DNA of 64,000 bases from Lutjanus erythropterus (Eukaryota; Chordata; Actinopteri; Lutjaniformes; Lutjanidae), in the NCBI GenBank assembly GCA_020091685.1, contig CM034606.1, positions 22,336,695 through 22,400,694 on the forward strand, written 5' to 3'. How positions within the stretch are numbered: the first letter of the stretch is position 1; every line of letters starts with the position of its first letter. The notes under the pieces were generated by a model. It ran no database searches, had not been told where the DNA came from, and saw only the letters and a program-made list of their open reading frames with translations. Both the position numbers and the translations under genes were made by a program. Below are positions 11,926 through 27,367 of the stretch, one piece after another.

Positions 11926-13333
11926 CCAGCTAATCCAAAAGGGTTGTTTAAATATTTATTGTTTATTTGGCTTAAAAGTAGGGAAATTTCTCAGCCCATA
12001 AAAGAACACATAATCCTTCAGTTTATTAGAAACATTCACATTCAAAATCACCAAATCTGGCGATACATGGTTTTCATTGGACAGGAAGATTATGGAAACT
12101 GTAAACAGAAAAGTAACTAGTAACTAAAGCTGTCAGAGAAATTTAGTGAGAGTAAATTACAGACTAAGAAGTACAATATTTGCCTCTGACATGTAGTGAA
12201 GTAGAAGTATAGAGTTGCATAAACCAGAAATATTACAGAAAATTATAGGGAGCCAAAGATATTATGAGCTGAACATTATATTACATAGTCAATTTAATAT
12301 CCCTGGATATGAAAAGAAAGTCACTATAAATGATTGAGCACAAAGGCAGGTTTGACTTGAGAATTTTTATGGCTTTTTTTTTTTCAGTCAGGCTGGCAGT
12401 TTATAATAACACCCCATGCAGCCAATTTATTGGTTTATAGAGGAAACACTACACATCCTGAGAATGGCTAAGGGGAAGCAATACAGGAAAGAGAAACCAA
12501 AACAAATGTGGTGCAAGCCTACATTAAGTACAGCAGATTAACAAGTGGGCCACAATCCAAAGAACCAAGATGCTGGATATGTGCCGCTGAATACAGTAAT
12601 AGAGAACCAAGAGGTATGATAAAGGTCACTGAGCTCAGTAATGTATACAACAGACAGTTTGAAAGTCCCTATAGAAATAAAATTCAGGGGTTATTCTCAT
12701 GCTGTGGCAAGGAAATGATTAATGACAGTTTCCAGTGAAATATAGCCTTGTTAAGTACCATTTCCCATATGTTAAATCTACATTTTATTTTTTTTTTGTT
12801 TAAATGCATCTTTAGTTTGAATTCTTGTGATTTGTCCTCACATCAGACTCATGTTACAGTTTAATAGCCAATGGCTATTTATGTCTTTTTAATGCACATG
12901 AGGAATGCCATCGGTTGCAGACTAACAACCACTCCCTACTTAAGATGACTTCTCATTGTCACAAACAATTTGCCTGATGAATGTGTAGTGCCAGAATGTT
13001 GCAAATGAAATGTTATATTGCATGTTAGACAGTGTGCTTTTGCAATGTTTTGGACCAAAAAGGAAAGTCCATTTCTTGCTTTGGAGTGAAAACGTCCATC
13101 ATCTTAGACTTAAGGTGGAGACTACCGTGATTTTAATTGTGAGGAAAAACTGCATTCAGTCATCATATTATTTAAAATGTTTAATTTTAATTAGCAAGAC
13201 TGATCATATATGTTTTTCTTTTGGCAGGTTAGCAGAGTTGAAAGTCTGAGAGTGAGCATTTGTGTAATAGTAGGCCTCATTAAAGCCAGTAGTCTGGTTA
13301 ACTCATATCAACATAGCAGTGCAGAAATATTAA

Positions 13334-14160
13334 AGGGATAGTTTGGATTATTTGATGTGGTTTTGTATGTTGTATTTACCAATTGTCAGTGATGTTGGTT
13401 AGCACTCCCCCAGTGTGAAGAAGCAGAGAGGAGTCTCTGCAAGGAAGCTAAGCGATGTACAGCTGTGGATGGGGTCAAAACTTATTTTAGCCACTTAACA
13501 AGATTCACCTACAAAAATCTACATCAGTTTAACTTATGTTTAGAATATTTTGACTGATTTACTTTGCCATCAGGCAACCTTTTCCAAATGGAAACAGCTA
13601 TATAAGCCAAATATTGCTCTCTCCAAACCTACCAAACACCATGGGCAAAATCAGTAATTTTACCTCACCAGAGTTTGTTTGTTTGTTTGTTTGTATTGTT
13701 GCGTGACTTTGATTAATCTGGTCTAACCTTTTAAAACACCAAATTCACACAATAACACAAACACAGTTAAAGATGGAGGTAGTTGAAGACCCGCAACTCC
13801 CATGTTATGTGGAGTAGAATTACTGATTTTGCCCATGGACTTTGGGCAGAGAGCGATATTTGACTCATATAACTGCCGTTTCCAATCTAAAAAGGCAGTC
13901 TGATAGCAAAGTAAAGCAGTGAAAATATTGTAAACATTGCATTCACTTAAAATGACATTGATCTTTTTTGGGTGGACCTTTATTAAGTGTGTAGACTACG
14001 TTTTGCTGGTGAACCTGTCCACAGCAGTACATAGTACATAGCTTAGCCTCTGTGCTGGTACACCTGCTGCTTGTCCAAACTGACCAGCATCCACTGGATA
14101 ATAACTGGTGGTTAATAAGTACCTAATAAAACCACACATCAAATAATCCAAACTATCCCT
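13334..14160. mobile_element. palindromic TTAA-flanked DNA element, complete copy (827 bp)
   Basis: The element starts AGGGATAGTTTGGATTATTT and ends with the inverted counterpart, AAATAATCCAAACTATCCCT. It is flanked on both sides by TTAA (13330-13333 and 14161-14164), a typical 4-bp target duplication. The two halves are inverted copies of one another over much of their length; for example, GGCAAAATCAGTAATTTTA near 13645 is matched in inverse near 13830, and the centre lies near 13747. There is no transposase ORF, so it is non-autonomous. TTAA targets with AGGG/CCCT ends fit Kolobok-like elements better than piggyBac, but that assignment is tentative. Confidence 0.8.
13676..13695. repeat. (GTTT)n microsatellite
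   Basis: About five GTTT units lie inside the left arm of the palindromic element and locally break its symmetry. Confidence 0.8.
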
Positions 14161-14579
14161 TTAATATCTGCACACTTGTGTAGTGTACAGCAACTGTGCT
14201 GCAATCAGCAGAAGTGATGATAATGGGTTGGTCTAATTTCAATGGACAGAACATCTCTGTTAATTTTCATTCAGCTGCAGGACACTATAATAGCCACTAT
14301 CCACATGAATAACCATTTACTTAGTGGGCCTGAATTAAATGTAATACAAACATGAATATTAAGTTGTCCAGGAGAGAGACTGCCTTATGTAAAAGGCTTG
14401 GGCGGTGAAAAGTAAAGGCTACCACCTAGTGGCCATGTCAATTATGAAATAAGGGGCAAGCTCTGCTTTGTTGGTTATGAAGAAGCAAACATTTTATACC
14501 ACAGCAAGACAGTTCAGACTTTCAGTTTACTTGTGTGTATTACCAAGAAACAGCTTACAGTTTACTTTCTGATAAATGT

Positions 14580-14585
14580 TTTAAT
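14580..14585 (-). terminator. candidate poly(A) signal for ube2d
   Basis: An ATTAAA hexamer on the minus strand lies about 275 bases downstream of the ube2d stop codon. It is the common variant polyadenylation signal. No canonical AATAAA on this strand was noticed closer to the stop. The 3' end is therefore only suggested. Confidence 0.3.
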
Positions 14586-14858
14586 GCAAAATGATGAAAA
14601 ATAAATTCAGTATAGTCTTTTACAATCTATTAAAAGAAAAATACAATCAGGCCATCCCACCACAACTAAAAATAATAATAAAAATAAAGCCAGTTTAAAG
14701 TAAAAATAAAATAAACAGTAAAAACAGTTAAGTCAAGTAAAGTCCAAGTAGAGAAAGTGCCCCAAGAGAGAAAAAAACACCTCAAGTAGAACCAGTGTGG
14801 ATGAACAGTTGAAACAGTACTGTCATATTTTGAGGTGCTCAGGAATGTGTAATTGTCT

Positions 14859-18175
<3,317 letters not shown>

Positions 18176-18370
18176 GGCAGATCTTTCGGCCGGGGTTAGG
18201 GAAGCTACGGTGTTAACTTTGACAGCTGTCAGCTGCAACTACGCTCACTTTCTGCCGACTCGGTGTTATTTGTTTTGACAAACTGACTTTTGTTTCCGCG
18301 TTTTTGTTCGTCGACGAAGAATAAACCGATGCATTGTGGGGATTTGAGTTTTCACTCGAGCCACTTAAAG
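18176..18370 (-). promoter_or_regulatory. ube2d 5' leader and promoter region
   Basis: A short CpG-containing stretch lies upstream of the ube2d ATG, with no obvious TATA box. Together with the CpG-bearing first part of intron 1 (about 18040-18150, including a CACTTCCGTG ETS-like site near 18079), it looks like a housekeeping promoter. The transcription start is not determinable. Confidence 0.45.
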
Positions 18371-19008
18371 GAACCGTTCTCTGGACTGTATGGGCACTAT
18401 GCATACTGATAAAACCAATCTGAAAAAAAGCAGAGGTGGAAAGAGTACTGAAAATCTGTGCACAAGTAGAAATAGGGGAGAGTGGGGCATCTTGTCAAAG
18501 TTTTTGCTTTCACTTAAAGTTTTCAGTACACGTACATCACAGTCACTCATTTTCTATATTAAATGAAATAATAAATTCTTGAGCACTAATACTTAGATTT
18601 TTAAGATTTTTTAAAAATCTTTTATCACTTATTTTATTACTTCAGATTATTTAGATAGCTCCCTCTTGTTGGAAATAAAATCAATGTGACAATTTACCTG
18701 TGTGACAAGTTTCGTTTCTCTGCCCTATTATTACAATACTGAATTATTAAAGGGGTTTATGTCTTTCCAAAATCTTCAGTCTAAATTACCCACAAGTCCT
18801 GCACTGTTTAGTGGTCATGGTCTCCTCTTCAGACCTGCTGCAGCATTGCTTTTTGCAGTATGTCATGGTTTTCATTGGCCTGTTTGCAATCTGATAGTCT
18901 TATTGGCTACAAAAATGCAGATGAATGGTTTAAATTGCAGAGTAGAAAATACTCATAAAAATAAAAAATGTCTCAATTAGAGTAATTTAAGTAGCTGCAT
19001 ATGTTGTA

Positions 19009-19378
19009 GAGCTGCAATGATAAATTGCTTAATTTATTATTAATCAATTATTAAATTAATTACCAACTTGTATGATTATCAATTAATCACTTTGAGTTTT
19101 TTTTTTAAAAATGTTCAAATTCTTTGGTTTCAGCTTCATAAATGTGAATATTTTCTGTTTTCTTACTCTACGACAATAAATAAATGAATATCTTTGTGCT
19201 TTGGACAAAACAAGACATTTGAGGATGCCAGCTTGGGCTTTGGAAAACAATGATCAACATTTTAAACCATTTTCTGACACTTTACAGACCAAAACACTAA
19301 TCTATAAATAATTGATTAACCAAGAAAATAATCGACAGATTATTCGATGATGAAAATAATCGTTAGTTGCAGCCCTAA
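19009..19378. mobile_element. AT-rich MITE with GCTGCAA...TTGCAGC ends
   Basis: The left end AGAGCTGCAATGATAAATTG and right end AATCGTTAGTTGCAGCCCTA are inverted and similar. The interior carries the ATTAATCAATTATTAAATTAA and ACAAAACAAGACATTTGAGG blocks typical of this hAT-like fish family. It has no ORF. The copy is nearly complete. Confidence 0.65.
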
Positions 19379-21052
19379 TATATTACTTCCACCTCTGATT
19401 ATTATACTCTGATAGTGCACCTTTAGGGCTACTTCAAATAGCTACTGGAGAATTTCATAGTCTCTCTTTTCCAAATGTGTTCAGTGTAAATGCCTGTCAT
19501 GTAGTAAACTATCAGAACAAACAGTTTGGTAACATGTATTCATTTTTTTTTCTGCAAAACTATTATATTTTCACTATTAAAGTGAGACATTAAGGTGTAG
19601 TGGAAAAATTATATGTTGAACTTTGTACTTAGTATGTGGAATGAGGGAGGCATTTTCACAGGACTGTCTCTCATCCGATGATGGTTTGATAAGGAATAAA
19701 CTGGTTTCATGTCCTTGACCACACAGCTGCTTTTCCTCTGTGGCACTGATGAGTTCTGTCCTCCCTCAACAGGTGGACAACTTTTGATAGCACTCAGTAC
19801 ACGTATGAACATCCTCAGCCTCCTTTGTCTCTTTGACCTATAAAATGATCTTGCATTCTTGACTCGTTATCAGCCTATTATCATACTCCGTGTGTGACTG
19901 TACTCTGATCCTTTGCAAAGTATTATTAAAACACCATAAAGACAACTTTGGTCATGTCAGCTCTGTGTCTGTGTCAGTCTTTATTTTCAGATTTTTCACC
20001 ACAAAGGGTACATTCGAAAGCATGAAGTGTGTGGTCTATAGCAATTATTTTCAACCTCAGAACCTTGGAGGACCATCTAGTAGGCTGCTGGGGGCAGTGG
20101 TACTGCCAAGTGTTTGTTTTTTTCCATGGTGGGGAGGAGGTAAGTTACAAAGACAGTTATTTTTTAGTTATTTTTATATATAAATGTTCTAAAAAATCCC
20201 TATAAATAAAAACATGGAAAACCCAAATGCAGTGGATCAGTGATGTGGGAGACAACCTTCCACCAGTGAAAGCACCCACATGTATGGTGAGAAATATGAC
20301 CCTGAAATCATTCAATTTGGATTCAGTGTTGCTGAGCTGAAAGCACAGTGTGTTGACATCTTGTCACAGTCCAGTCCACTTTGTTTTTTCTCCTTTTTTG
20401 TCATGCCAGGCCTTTTTTTTTCCTCATTTATTTGGGAAGGTTGTCTTCAGAAATGTTTAACTATCTGAAGTGGTCACAAAAGTTTAAGAACCCCTGTTAA
20501 CCCTGGCCTGGCTGGATGCGGGCTGTCTATGGCCCTCTGTTCATTTCACATTCAGCATTAGAAACAGTTGCATTCTGTCACTGTTATGACTGATGTCCGA
20601 CCTTTGAGGAACCTACGGTATTAAAATCAGACACATCTGACAATCATGTAAGCTTCACTAATTACTGATCACTAATTATTAATTAATTCACTAATCACTA
20701 ATTAGATGATGATATCTTGGTGCTCTGGTGATTAAAGCCATACAAGTAAAAATATTTAATAACTTGCTTGATGTTGCTTTGAGAAAAAGGTTATTGATGG
20801 TGAATAATTGCTATAACTGTCCTTGTGTAGCGGAGCATTATGGGAGGTCAGGGTGAGGGATAATAGATGGATGGATGGCATCATCATTAGCACAAAATAT
20901 TGGCAAATAAAAACAAGGCAATGCAAGTTTTATGTTTTGTGGCTTTGCAAAACAGAGATTAAAATAACATTTAAAAATATAATGAAATAGAAGCTGTACT
21001 GAAATAGAATTGAATAACACACATTATAGTATATTGGTTAAAAAGAAATAAA

Positions 21053-21134
21053 AGTAGTACAATACAATAATAGTACAATAAAATAGTAAGCAACAATAAT
21101 AGAAGTAGTACAATAATAGTACAGAACAGTAATA
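21053..21134. repeat. imperfect AATAGTACAATA tandem repeat
   Basis: The blocks AGTAGTACAATA and AATAGTACAATA recur several times with small changes, giving a short AT-rich minisatellite. Confidence 0.6.
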
Positions 21135-23589
21135 AATGAATCTGAATTTAATTAGGGAAATAAAAATGCAGCAGCAAAAATCACTCAAAGGCAGAGGATA
21201 CTAAGGGAGTGTTTAATTTAGATTTGAAAGTGGTTAAAGTTGGGGTGCATTTAGAATAGCAGATTCATTCTGTGTGCAGCACAATAGTTTAATCCAACAC
21301 ATTGTTTGGTTTTTACTTGAGGCACTTCTAGCTGACTGCTTCCTACAGATTTAAAGGGCCTACTGGGTTTATATTTTTCAGAGATGTATTTTTGGCCATA
21401 AGTGATTTATAAACTAACGGCTGCATTTTAATATCTGTTCTATAACTAACTAGGAGCAAGTGTGAAGAGGTGAGAATGGTTCTTGCACAAGCATCTTGAA
21501 AGTTACTGCAGGGATCCAGCAGTCTGTTGGGAAAAGCAAACAAAGGACCATTATGAAAGCATGAGCGAATTTCCCTTAATCTTCTATGGACTCACTGTAA
21601 AAAATCATTCAGGTCAGTGTGTGTCTGTGACTGAGCAGTTGTGGGTTTAACTCAATATCTTAAGCTTATTGAACATGTTTTCTGAAGTACAACCGAATTA
21701 AGTTGATTTTACTAGAAAGGTTTATTTGTATTGAAACATCACAAAATAACCTAAACTTGACTTTTCAAAGTCAGTCAACTTTAAATTTTAAGGCAGTCCA
21801 AACACAAACTAAAACAAATGGTTTTTTTTAGTTAAAAAGTTTTATTTTTATACTGTGAATGAAGCTTGTGTATGATAAAAGGCTGAGGCTATTGCTGCTG
21901 AAGCTAAAGACATCATCAACATTTCCAGTCGCAGTCATGAAGTGAGTTTGGAGTGTGTCATTTGCAGGATTACTGGATTTGGCGTAAAGGTGGCATATAA
22001 ACCAAAGGGACTGAGTATAGAGACTGAAGAACTAAACTCTGAATGAATCTGCATGTCATAATGATTGGTTCATATCCATGACTGCAAATGTCAACAACAT
22101 AGCCTCTGCCTTGAACCTGAAGCAACTGAAGACTATTTCAGGCAGGGAGCTTTACTGTATTTTCCAGTTTATCTACTGTAGACGTCTTTTATGGTCAGTG
22201 GTATCAAAGGCTGCTTAAGTTTTCTGAAGCACAGCCCGACATTTTTGTTGAATCACTAATCAGACGGAACTAATTTAGTCCTTTTTCAGTGAAGTCTTGT
22301 GCCAGAATAAAATATGTTGTAAATACAAAACTGATGTAAATATATGATATTTCTCAGAGACATTAAGTGACATTGTAAAACTGCCTGACAGTAGTGGCCC
22401 TTTTGCAGCACATCCAGTTTTAAAAGTAGCTATAGCACACAAACAGATGTTTATCATAACAGATGATAAAGAAAGAAGGGAAATAATGAAAAGATTGGAT
22501 TACATATGGACATCACAGTATCTACACAGTATCCCCCAAGGCTGCAACATCTAGTTCTGTTTGGTTTAGTAATCTATTATCTTTACAAAGTGGTTAAGCC
22601 CATGATAGTTATACATTATTATAAATCTTTTAGACAGAATATTTAAGGCCCATATTGCAGAGAGCTTTAGTCCTGAGAGAGCAAAGGCACAGGAAGACAT
22701 AAAATAGATAAACACACCGACACATACAGTACATAGGGAGAAGGGGCACATCTGTCATCTTTCATGCCTGGATGGCTGCATACCTCAAAGCCACAGATTG
22801 CAGCAAATTAAGAGATTTTCAATTTATTTATTTATTTATGCAGCACTAAATGCACTGAATCAAAGAAACTCATAGCCAATTTATAACATTTTATTACATT
22901 TACAGTGTCTGACACCATTCCATAGATGTGAAATGGTGTCTTATCTTATGCAGGTGAAAAACAGATTTCCAGCTCCTCTGCATGCACGTAACTATTTATT
23001 TTAATGAAATAAATGCTAACCTGGGATCTTGGGGATTAAAATTCTACTAAGGTCTTGTAAAAAAAAGTAAAGTAATGCAGCTCTCTGACCTTGATGTTTA
23101 TTATGATGAATATTATTTTAGTTCAAACCTAAACCCTGTGAGGTTAGGAAAAGACACAAACTTGATGGCAAAACATAAAGCCCATATAAATTAATAGGGC
23201 ACATGCAAACTATATGGTCATTCAGAAAGAAATGCTAAAATTAAACTGAAGTAAATTTAATGTATAGGTACTGCATTGAAAATTTCACTTGAGAGCCTCT
23301 AAGTGCTGCATTATCAGCAAGATATAGTGAAAGTGTAAATATAAAATAATCACTATTTAGGCTAAATTACCTCGGTCAGAGTTACATTATTATATGATTG
23401 GATAATAGCCTGCTGATGCATATACATGTAAGAAACACACAAATGTTGTGACAGGCTGCAGTGGAGCTGGCTTCACCTATTTTATATAGGTTTACTGTTG
23501 CTTAAGAAATTGTGGTGTGAATGCTGTATGTTGATGCTAAACTGCATTGCTGCCTTTAAAAGTAGAACAATACTGATAAGGTTTTTAAA

Positions 23590-24850
23590 AAGTGTGATAT
23601 TTGAAGGTTTTTGGAGAGGCTGACGCTAAACTAAATTGCTGGCTTTGAAAGCTGAATAATGCCCATAATATAGGATATGAAAGATGTGGAATAGAGTTTC
23701 CAGCAAGAAGTATAAATGAATAGATAAAAATTGAAAAATGCATGAAAAGGTGTAGTGAGGAATATGAACAGAAAAATGGGAATTGGCTGAAGGATACAAA
23801 ACACAGTGTAAGCAAGGAGCTAAACTGCATTAGCCTACTTGACTTATGGCAGGGAGCTAACCTGAATTGCTAGCTTAGCTTTGTACAATGAAGGAGTATG
23901 AGTTGGAAAAGTGGAAAATATTTAAAATAATATGATTTTTTTTTTTTAAGTTGAAAAAAAAATCATGACATATAACGCAATGAAACATTTTAAAGTTTTA
24001 ATGAAGTTTCAGGTTGAAAGTATGAATGAGTACATGTGAAAAAGCTTGTGACAAAGTAAGCTATGAAAGGTATGAATGTGAAAACTTGCCTAATAGCTCT
24101 AAATTCCTAATTGAGCTGAATGTGGAAGGAGTTAAGTTCCAAACAAACAATAGGTTGAGGGAGTATAAGGAGTTAGAAAAGTGGGAAATTGTCTAATTAA
24201 AATTAACAGGATTTAAAAGTTGAAGAATATTCCTAATTTATGAGCAACATGTAATATTTTAGGCAGTGTGAATGGAATTTCTAGGTGAAAGTGTGAATAA
24301 TAAGTGTTGAAAAGGTGTGAAAATGTGTTGGAATGAGGAAAATTTCCTGGAAAACTTGGAATATTTTGGACAGTAGGAGAGGTATGAATGAGAAAAATAA
24401 CATAAAAGTTCATAATTAACAGAGCTGATTTTTTTATGTATGAATAAAACTTTACATTGCAAAATGTGGAAGGAGTATGAAGAAGTGGCTGAAGGAATAG
24501 TTGGAAAAGTGGGGAGTATTCTTATCAATACGAATGGCATTTAAATGTTGAATAAAACTCATATTGTATGAATGGTATTGAACATTTTAAAGTTTACAGA
24601 GAATTTCTAGCTGACATTATGCATGAGTAGAGTTGAAAAGTTTTCCGTTTTGAACATTCTGTCCATCCATTTGAATGGACAGTGTTCCTATGCCTATGAA
24701 AGGTATGAATCAGAAGATGGATGTAAAAGCTCACTGTTCTATGTTGAAAAATGTGGAAAGAGTAAAAAGACCAAAAAATGCAATAGAAGGACAATAACTT
24801 TGTATGAAGAAGCACCTGAAGGAGTATGAAGAGGTTAGAAAAGTGGGAAG
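23590..24850. repeat. degenerate tandem array with about 270-330-bp units
   Basis: A marker block of the form GGAGTATGA-GTTGGAAAAGTGG recurs near 23891, 24159, 24480-24510 and 24818-24850. Between markers other blocks also recur: GAATTTCTAGGTGAAAGT, GTATGAATGAG, GAACATTTTAAAGTTT and GAAAAATGTGGAA. The plus strand is strongly purine-rich. Units have diverged and contain indels. The array ends exactly where the SINE begins. Confidence 0.6.
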
Positions 24851-24851
24851 T

Positions 24852-24967
24852 GATGGTCTGGTAGCTTGGCTGGCAGAGCGTTCACCCCATATACTTAAAC
24901 TGAGTCCTCAGCAGCTGCTGTGGGTTTGATTCCAGCATGTGGCCCTTTGCTGCATACCCCCCCCCCT
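24852..24967 (+). mobile_element. tRNA-derived SINE
   Basis: The segment has a tRNA-like polymerase III internal promoter: a box A-like TAGCTTGGCTGG at 24862-24873 and a box B-like GGTTTGATTCC at 24923-24933, one base from the GGTTCGATTCC ideal. The tail ends in a C-run and a CCTCTTG block. The same family occurs in inverse orientation at 3112-3257. It is a retroposon remnant, not a functional tRNA, since no acceptor stem pairs. Confidence 0.65.
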
Positions 24968-25690
24968 CTTGTTTAGGGTCACCAAAAGTGTAGGGTTGAC
25001 TGGGCTCTGAAATAATAGAATAATTATTGGTGTAACTTTCCTCAATTGATTAAGGAAGAATTGGCCCAATTCTGACTGATTGTCTCATCACATTCAACTT
25101 CAACAGCAGCACCGTCTGGGATGAGGTACATTAAAGGTCGTGTAAAGCAACAATAAATGTGTGTTCTGCATTTCTCACACTACAGAAACATATGGATGGA
25201 TGCTCCCTCTATAGCAGCTTTATGGACATGTACAGACATGTTTGAGCCAACAGAGCCGGAGGAAGGTGACAGGGTGATTTTTTTTTTGTTCGGTGTCAGG
25301 TTGTTGGAACTGAAGTGAGCTGAAATGAAATGCTGTGAAGATCTGCACTGAGAGAGTCACTGAAGTTTGTAACTCTGATTGATATGGAGGTTGCGGGTTA
25401 TTGTTTTTTCTAACATAAAAATGTGATGAGAAGGGAAACTCCCTTTCTCTTTACAAATACTTTAAAAGACAGTTTCTCATCTTGTTTCAGAAAATATGTA
25501 AAATGAATATTTTGTCCCATCTTGACACTCTGATAAAGATTGCTATTGTTAAAATAAATACACAGCAAGTCTATTCTGTCTCAACTTGGAGTTCAGAACC
25601 AGCAAGGAAATGTGCTGCTATATGCAGCACATTTTGAGCTCTGAAAAAAAATAGTATGTCTCCAAAACGGGTTGTAATTTATTCTTCACA

Positions 25691-25964
25691 TACGATTGGT
25701 CATGGATCGATGCGCGTTCACGGCGCTCCGAGCGAGGTGGCGCGCCCGTGCTTGTGAGCATCGTTTGGGAGAAGAGGAGGAGAGGAGAGACAGAGACAGG
25801 GAGCTGTACCACACCAAGTGTCCGCCGAATGTCTGCCTCTTCACGCCGCCAATGAATAATCCTCGCATTCCTATGTCTGCCAGTTGACATACTGAACGCG
25901 AAGGACCAGGCTTCCACCTCTGATCGGATTCAGGAGTCCTACGGCGGGCTGCGCGTTTTTTCAG
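25691..25964 (+). other. rgs7: rgs7 probable non-coding exon 1
   Basis: A CpG-rich stretch ends with TTTTTTCAG followed by a GTGAGC donor at 25965. About 1 kb downstream lies the first coding exon, so this is the best candidate for the 5' leader exon. Its start is not visible; 25691 is only where GC content rises. Two small overlapping upstream ORFs lie inside it, at 25829-25855 and 25852-25887. Confidence 0.5.
25829..25887 (+). promoter_or_regulatory. two overlapping uORFs in the rgs7 leader
   Basis: An ATG at 25829 opens an 8-codon frame ending in TGA at 25853-25855. A second ATG at 25852 overlaps that stop (AATGA) and opens an 11-codon frame ending in TGA at 25885-25887. If transcription starts upstream of both, they could restrain rgs7 translation. 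This depends on the leader exon call. Confidence 0.35.
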
Positions 25965-27001
25965 GTGAGCCCCCCCCCCCATCCTCCTCCTTTTTCTCCT
26001 CCTCCTCCTCCTCCGGTGACCGATGTCGTTGTGTTTGTCTGTGTATTTACGCGCTATTCGTGATTAAGAAGAGGGACGGCGTCGGACGCGGGCGTTTTGC
26101 GGTAGCTGTCCAAGGTGCTGAAACGGACAGCGGCGTGCGGTGAGAAAAACACAGTGTGTAGTGGAGCTAGCGTCCGCATGTTACATGACTTCGCTGTTTG
26201 CATGCTATAGGCTATTTAGTGTTGCAGACTAAACCTCCCTAAGATGCCGTGTGGGTGTCGTAAGGGGAAGAAAGAATGATGGAGCTGTAACGTGCATGCG
26301 ATCTCCGTTACATTTGCACAGTCTAGCATGCTCTGACTATGGCTGCTCTACCCGAATGGATGCATCTAAGCTGCATTGTAGAGTAGGCTACCTCCTCCAG
26401 GGACGGTGTGTTGTTTTACTGCATTTACCGTTGTCAGGGTCCGGGTCTTTCCTCTCACCTTATTCTTGCCATATTTTGCAATCTTCGATGCAGGCTGTGC
26501 CATGTAGGACGCGAGCATCGCTTGCTGAATCCTCTGATGTCAACAAACAGTAAAATGTTATCACTGTCTTAGGTATCGATTTTTTGTGCACTGCATCTGA
26601 GAATAGAGTGATAGTAGTCCTACATGGTGCCAATCATTGCTTTTCAAGTTGAACTTTTGCCCCCCCTGCACTGGGAATTCACGTCGTACCAGCAGCCAAA
26701 TCTTGTGCAAAAACACCCGCCTTACTTCAAAAAATGTCCTTGTCGAGACCTTGTGAAATGTGAGCACAAGTAGCCGAACAGGAGCTCCTGCACATCTGTT
26801 CACATCCGCTCACATGTGGAAATGTCAGATATGTTGAAACGTGATCCCCCGGCCACAAGTTATGTAAATTGCTCCCTTCTTGGAAAAAAGGTAAGGGCAA
26901 GTCACGTTCAGGCTCCATTGTTCTTGTGATGGACCAAAATATCCATTCTGTCCACAACAGGAGCACCTGACATTTCCTGTGGCAGATTTACTTACTGGAT
27001 C

Positions 27002-27079
27002 ATGGCACAGACCAACAGCGGTGGGCAGGGAACCAACGGGGTAGCGGATGAGTCCCCCAACATGATAGTGTACAGAAAG
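27002..27079 (+). CDS. rgs7: Regulator of G-protein signalling 7, first coding exon
   Basis: RGS7 is a neuronal R7-family RGS protein. With Gbeta5 and R7BP it speeds GTP hydrolysis by Gi/o alpha subunits at the membrane. This exon encodes the N-terminal 26 residues, MAQTNSGGQG, TNGVADESPN and MIVYRK, and ends in phase 0 at a GTAAGG donor. The NGVADESPNM-VYRK string and the phase-0 break immediately before the DEP domain are those of vertebrate RGS7; RGS6 has an insertion and VYCK here, which excludes it. The acceptor is either GGCAG before 26986 or CAACAG before 26961. The DEP, R7H, GGL and RGS domains lie beyond the window. Confidence 0.93.
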
Positions 27080-27106
27080 GTAAGGCAGCTGCTATTTTTA
27101 GTCTGC

Positions 27107-27149
27107 ACGTGTGTGTGTGTGTGTGTTTGTGTGTGTGTGAGCGTGTGTA
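27107..27149. repeat. (GT)n microsatellite, interrupted
   Basis: The GT tract is broken by TTTG and GAGC units. It lies just 28 bases after the rgs7 exon donor. Confidence 0.85.
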
Positions 27150-27367
27150 ACTCTCTTGCATCAATTTACTTGACGATGAACTGCAATGGAAATTGCTAAT
27201 ACTAATGGCAAGACAGTGCTGGTGTGCCATGGTTGATTTAGGGGTTGTAATGCTACATCAGCTTGATGAGAGCATGGAGAGAACATGACATTTTTTTTCC
27301 CGTCACACAACATGCATGACATGCCAGTTATGCAGTGCATGCTTACACACACGTATTAACGCAAACA

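Larger units (their letters stand above)
9721..14579. other. intergenic region between ube2d and bicc1
   Basis: About 5 kb separates the bicc1 promoter region from the 3' end of the UBE2D gene. It contains an A-rich tract at 9814-9839, a decayed LINE coding fragment, transposon tails at 11400-11930, and one complete palindromic TTAA-flanked element at 13334-14160. I saw no exon-like coding segment. In human the TFAM gene sits in the equivalent interval; no HMG-box-like coding sequence was noticed here. Confidence 0.6.
18371..25690. other. intergenic region between ube2d and rgs7
   Basis: About 7.3 kb lies between the divergent ube2d and rgs7 starts. It holds an AT-rich MITE at 19009-19378, short AATAGTACAATA-type repeats near 21053-21134, a long degenerate tandem array at 23590-24850 and a SINE at 24852-24967. 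None of the open frames resembles a known protein. From 18473 there is also the start of an element-like AGGGGAGAGTGGGGCATCTT sequence whose other end I could not find. Confidence 0.6.
25690..26160. promoter_or_regulatory. rgs7: CpG island at rgs7 start
   Basis: This is the densest cluster of CG dinucleotides in the window, in otherwise AT-rich DNA. It contains GCGCGTTC, GGCGCTCC, GGTGGCGCGCCC and GGACGGCGTCGGACGCGGGC. It spans the candidate leader exon and the start of intron 1, as is usual for vertebrate promoters. A C-run at 25971-25980 and TCC repeats at about 25993-26013 lie within it. Confidence 0.65.

Noticed and set aside
24852-24967. Candidate tRNA gene from box A and box B
   Set aside because: No cloverleaf or paired acceptor stem; the C-rich tail and a second copy at 3112-3257 show it is a SINE.
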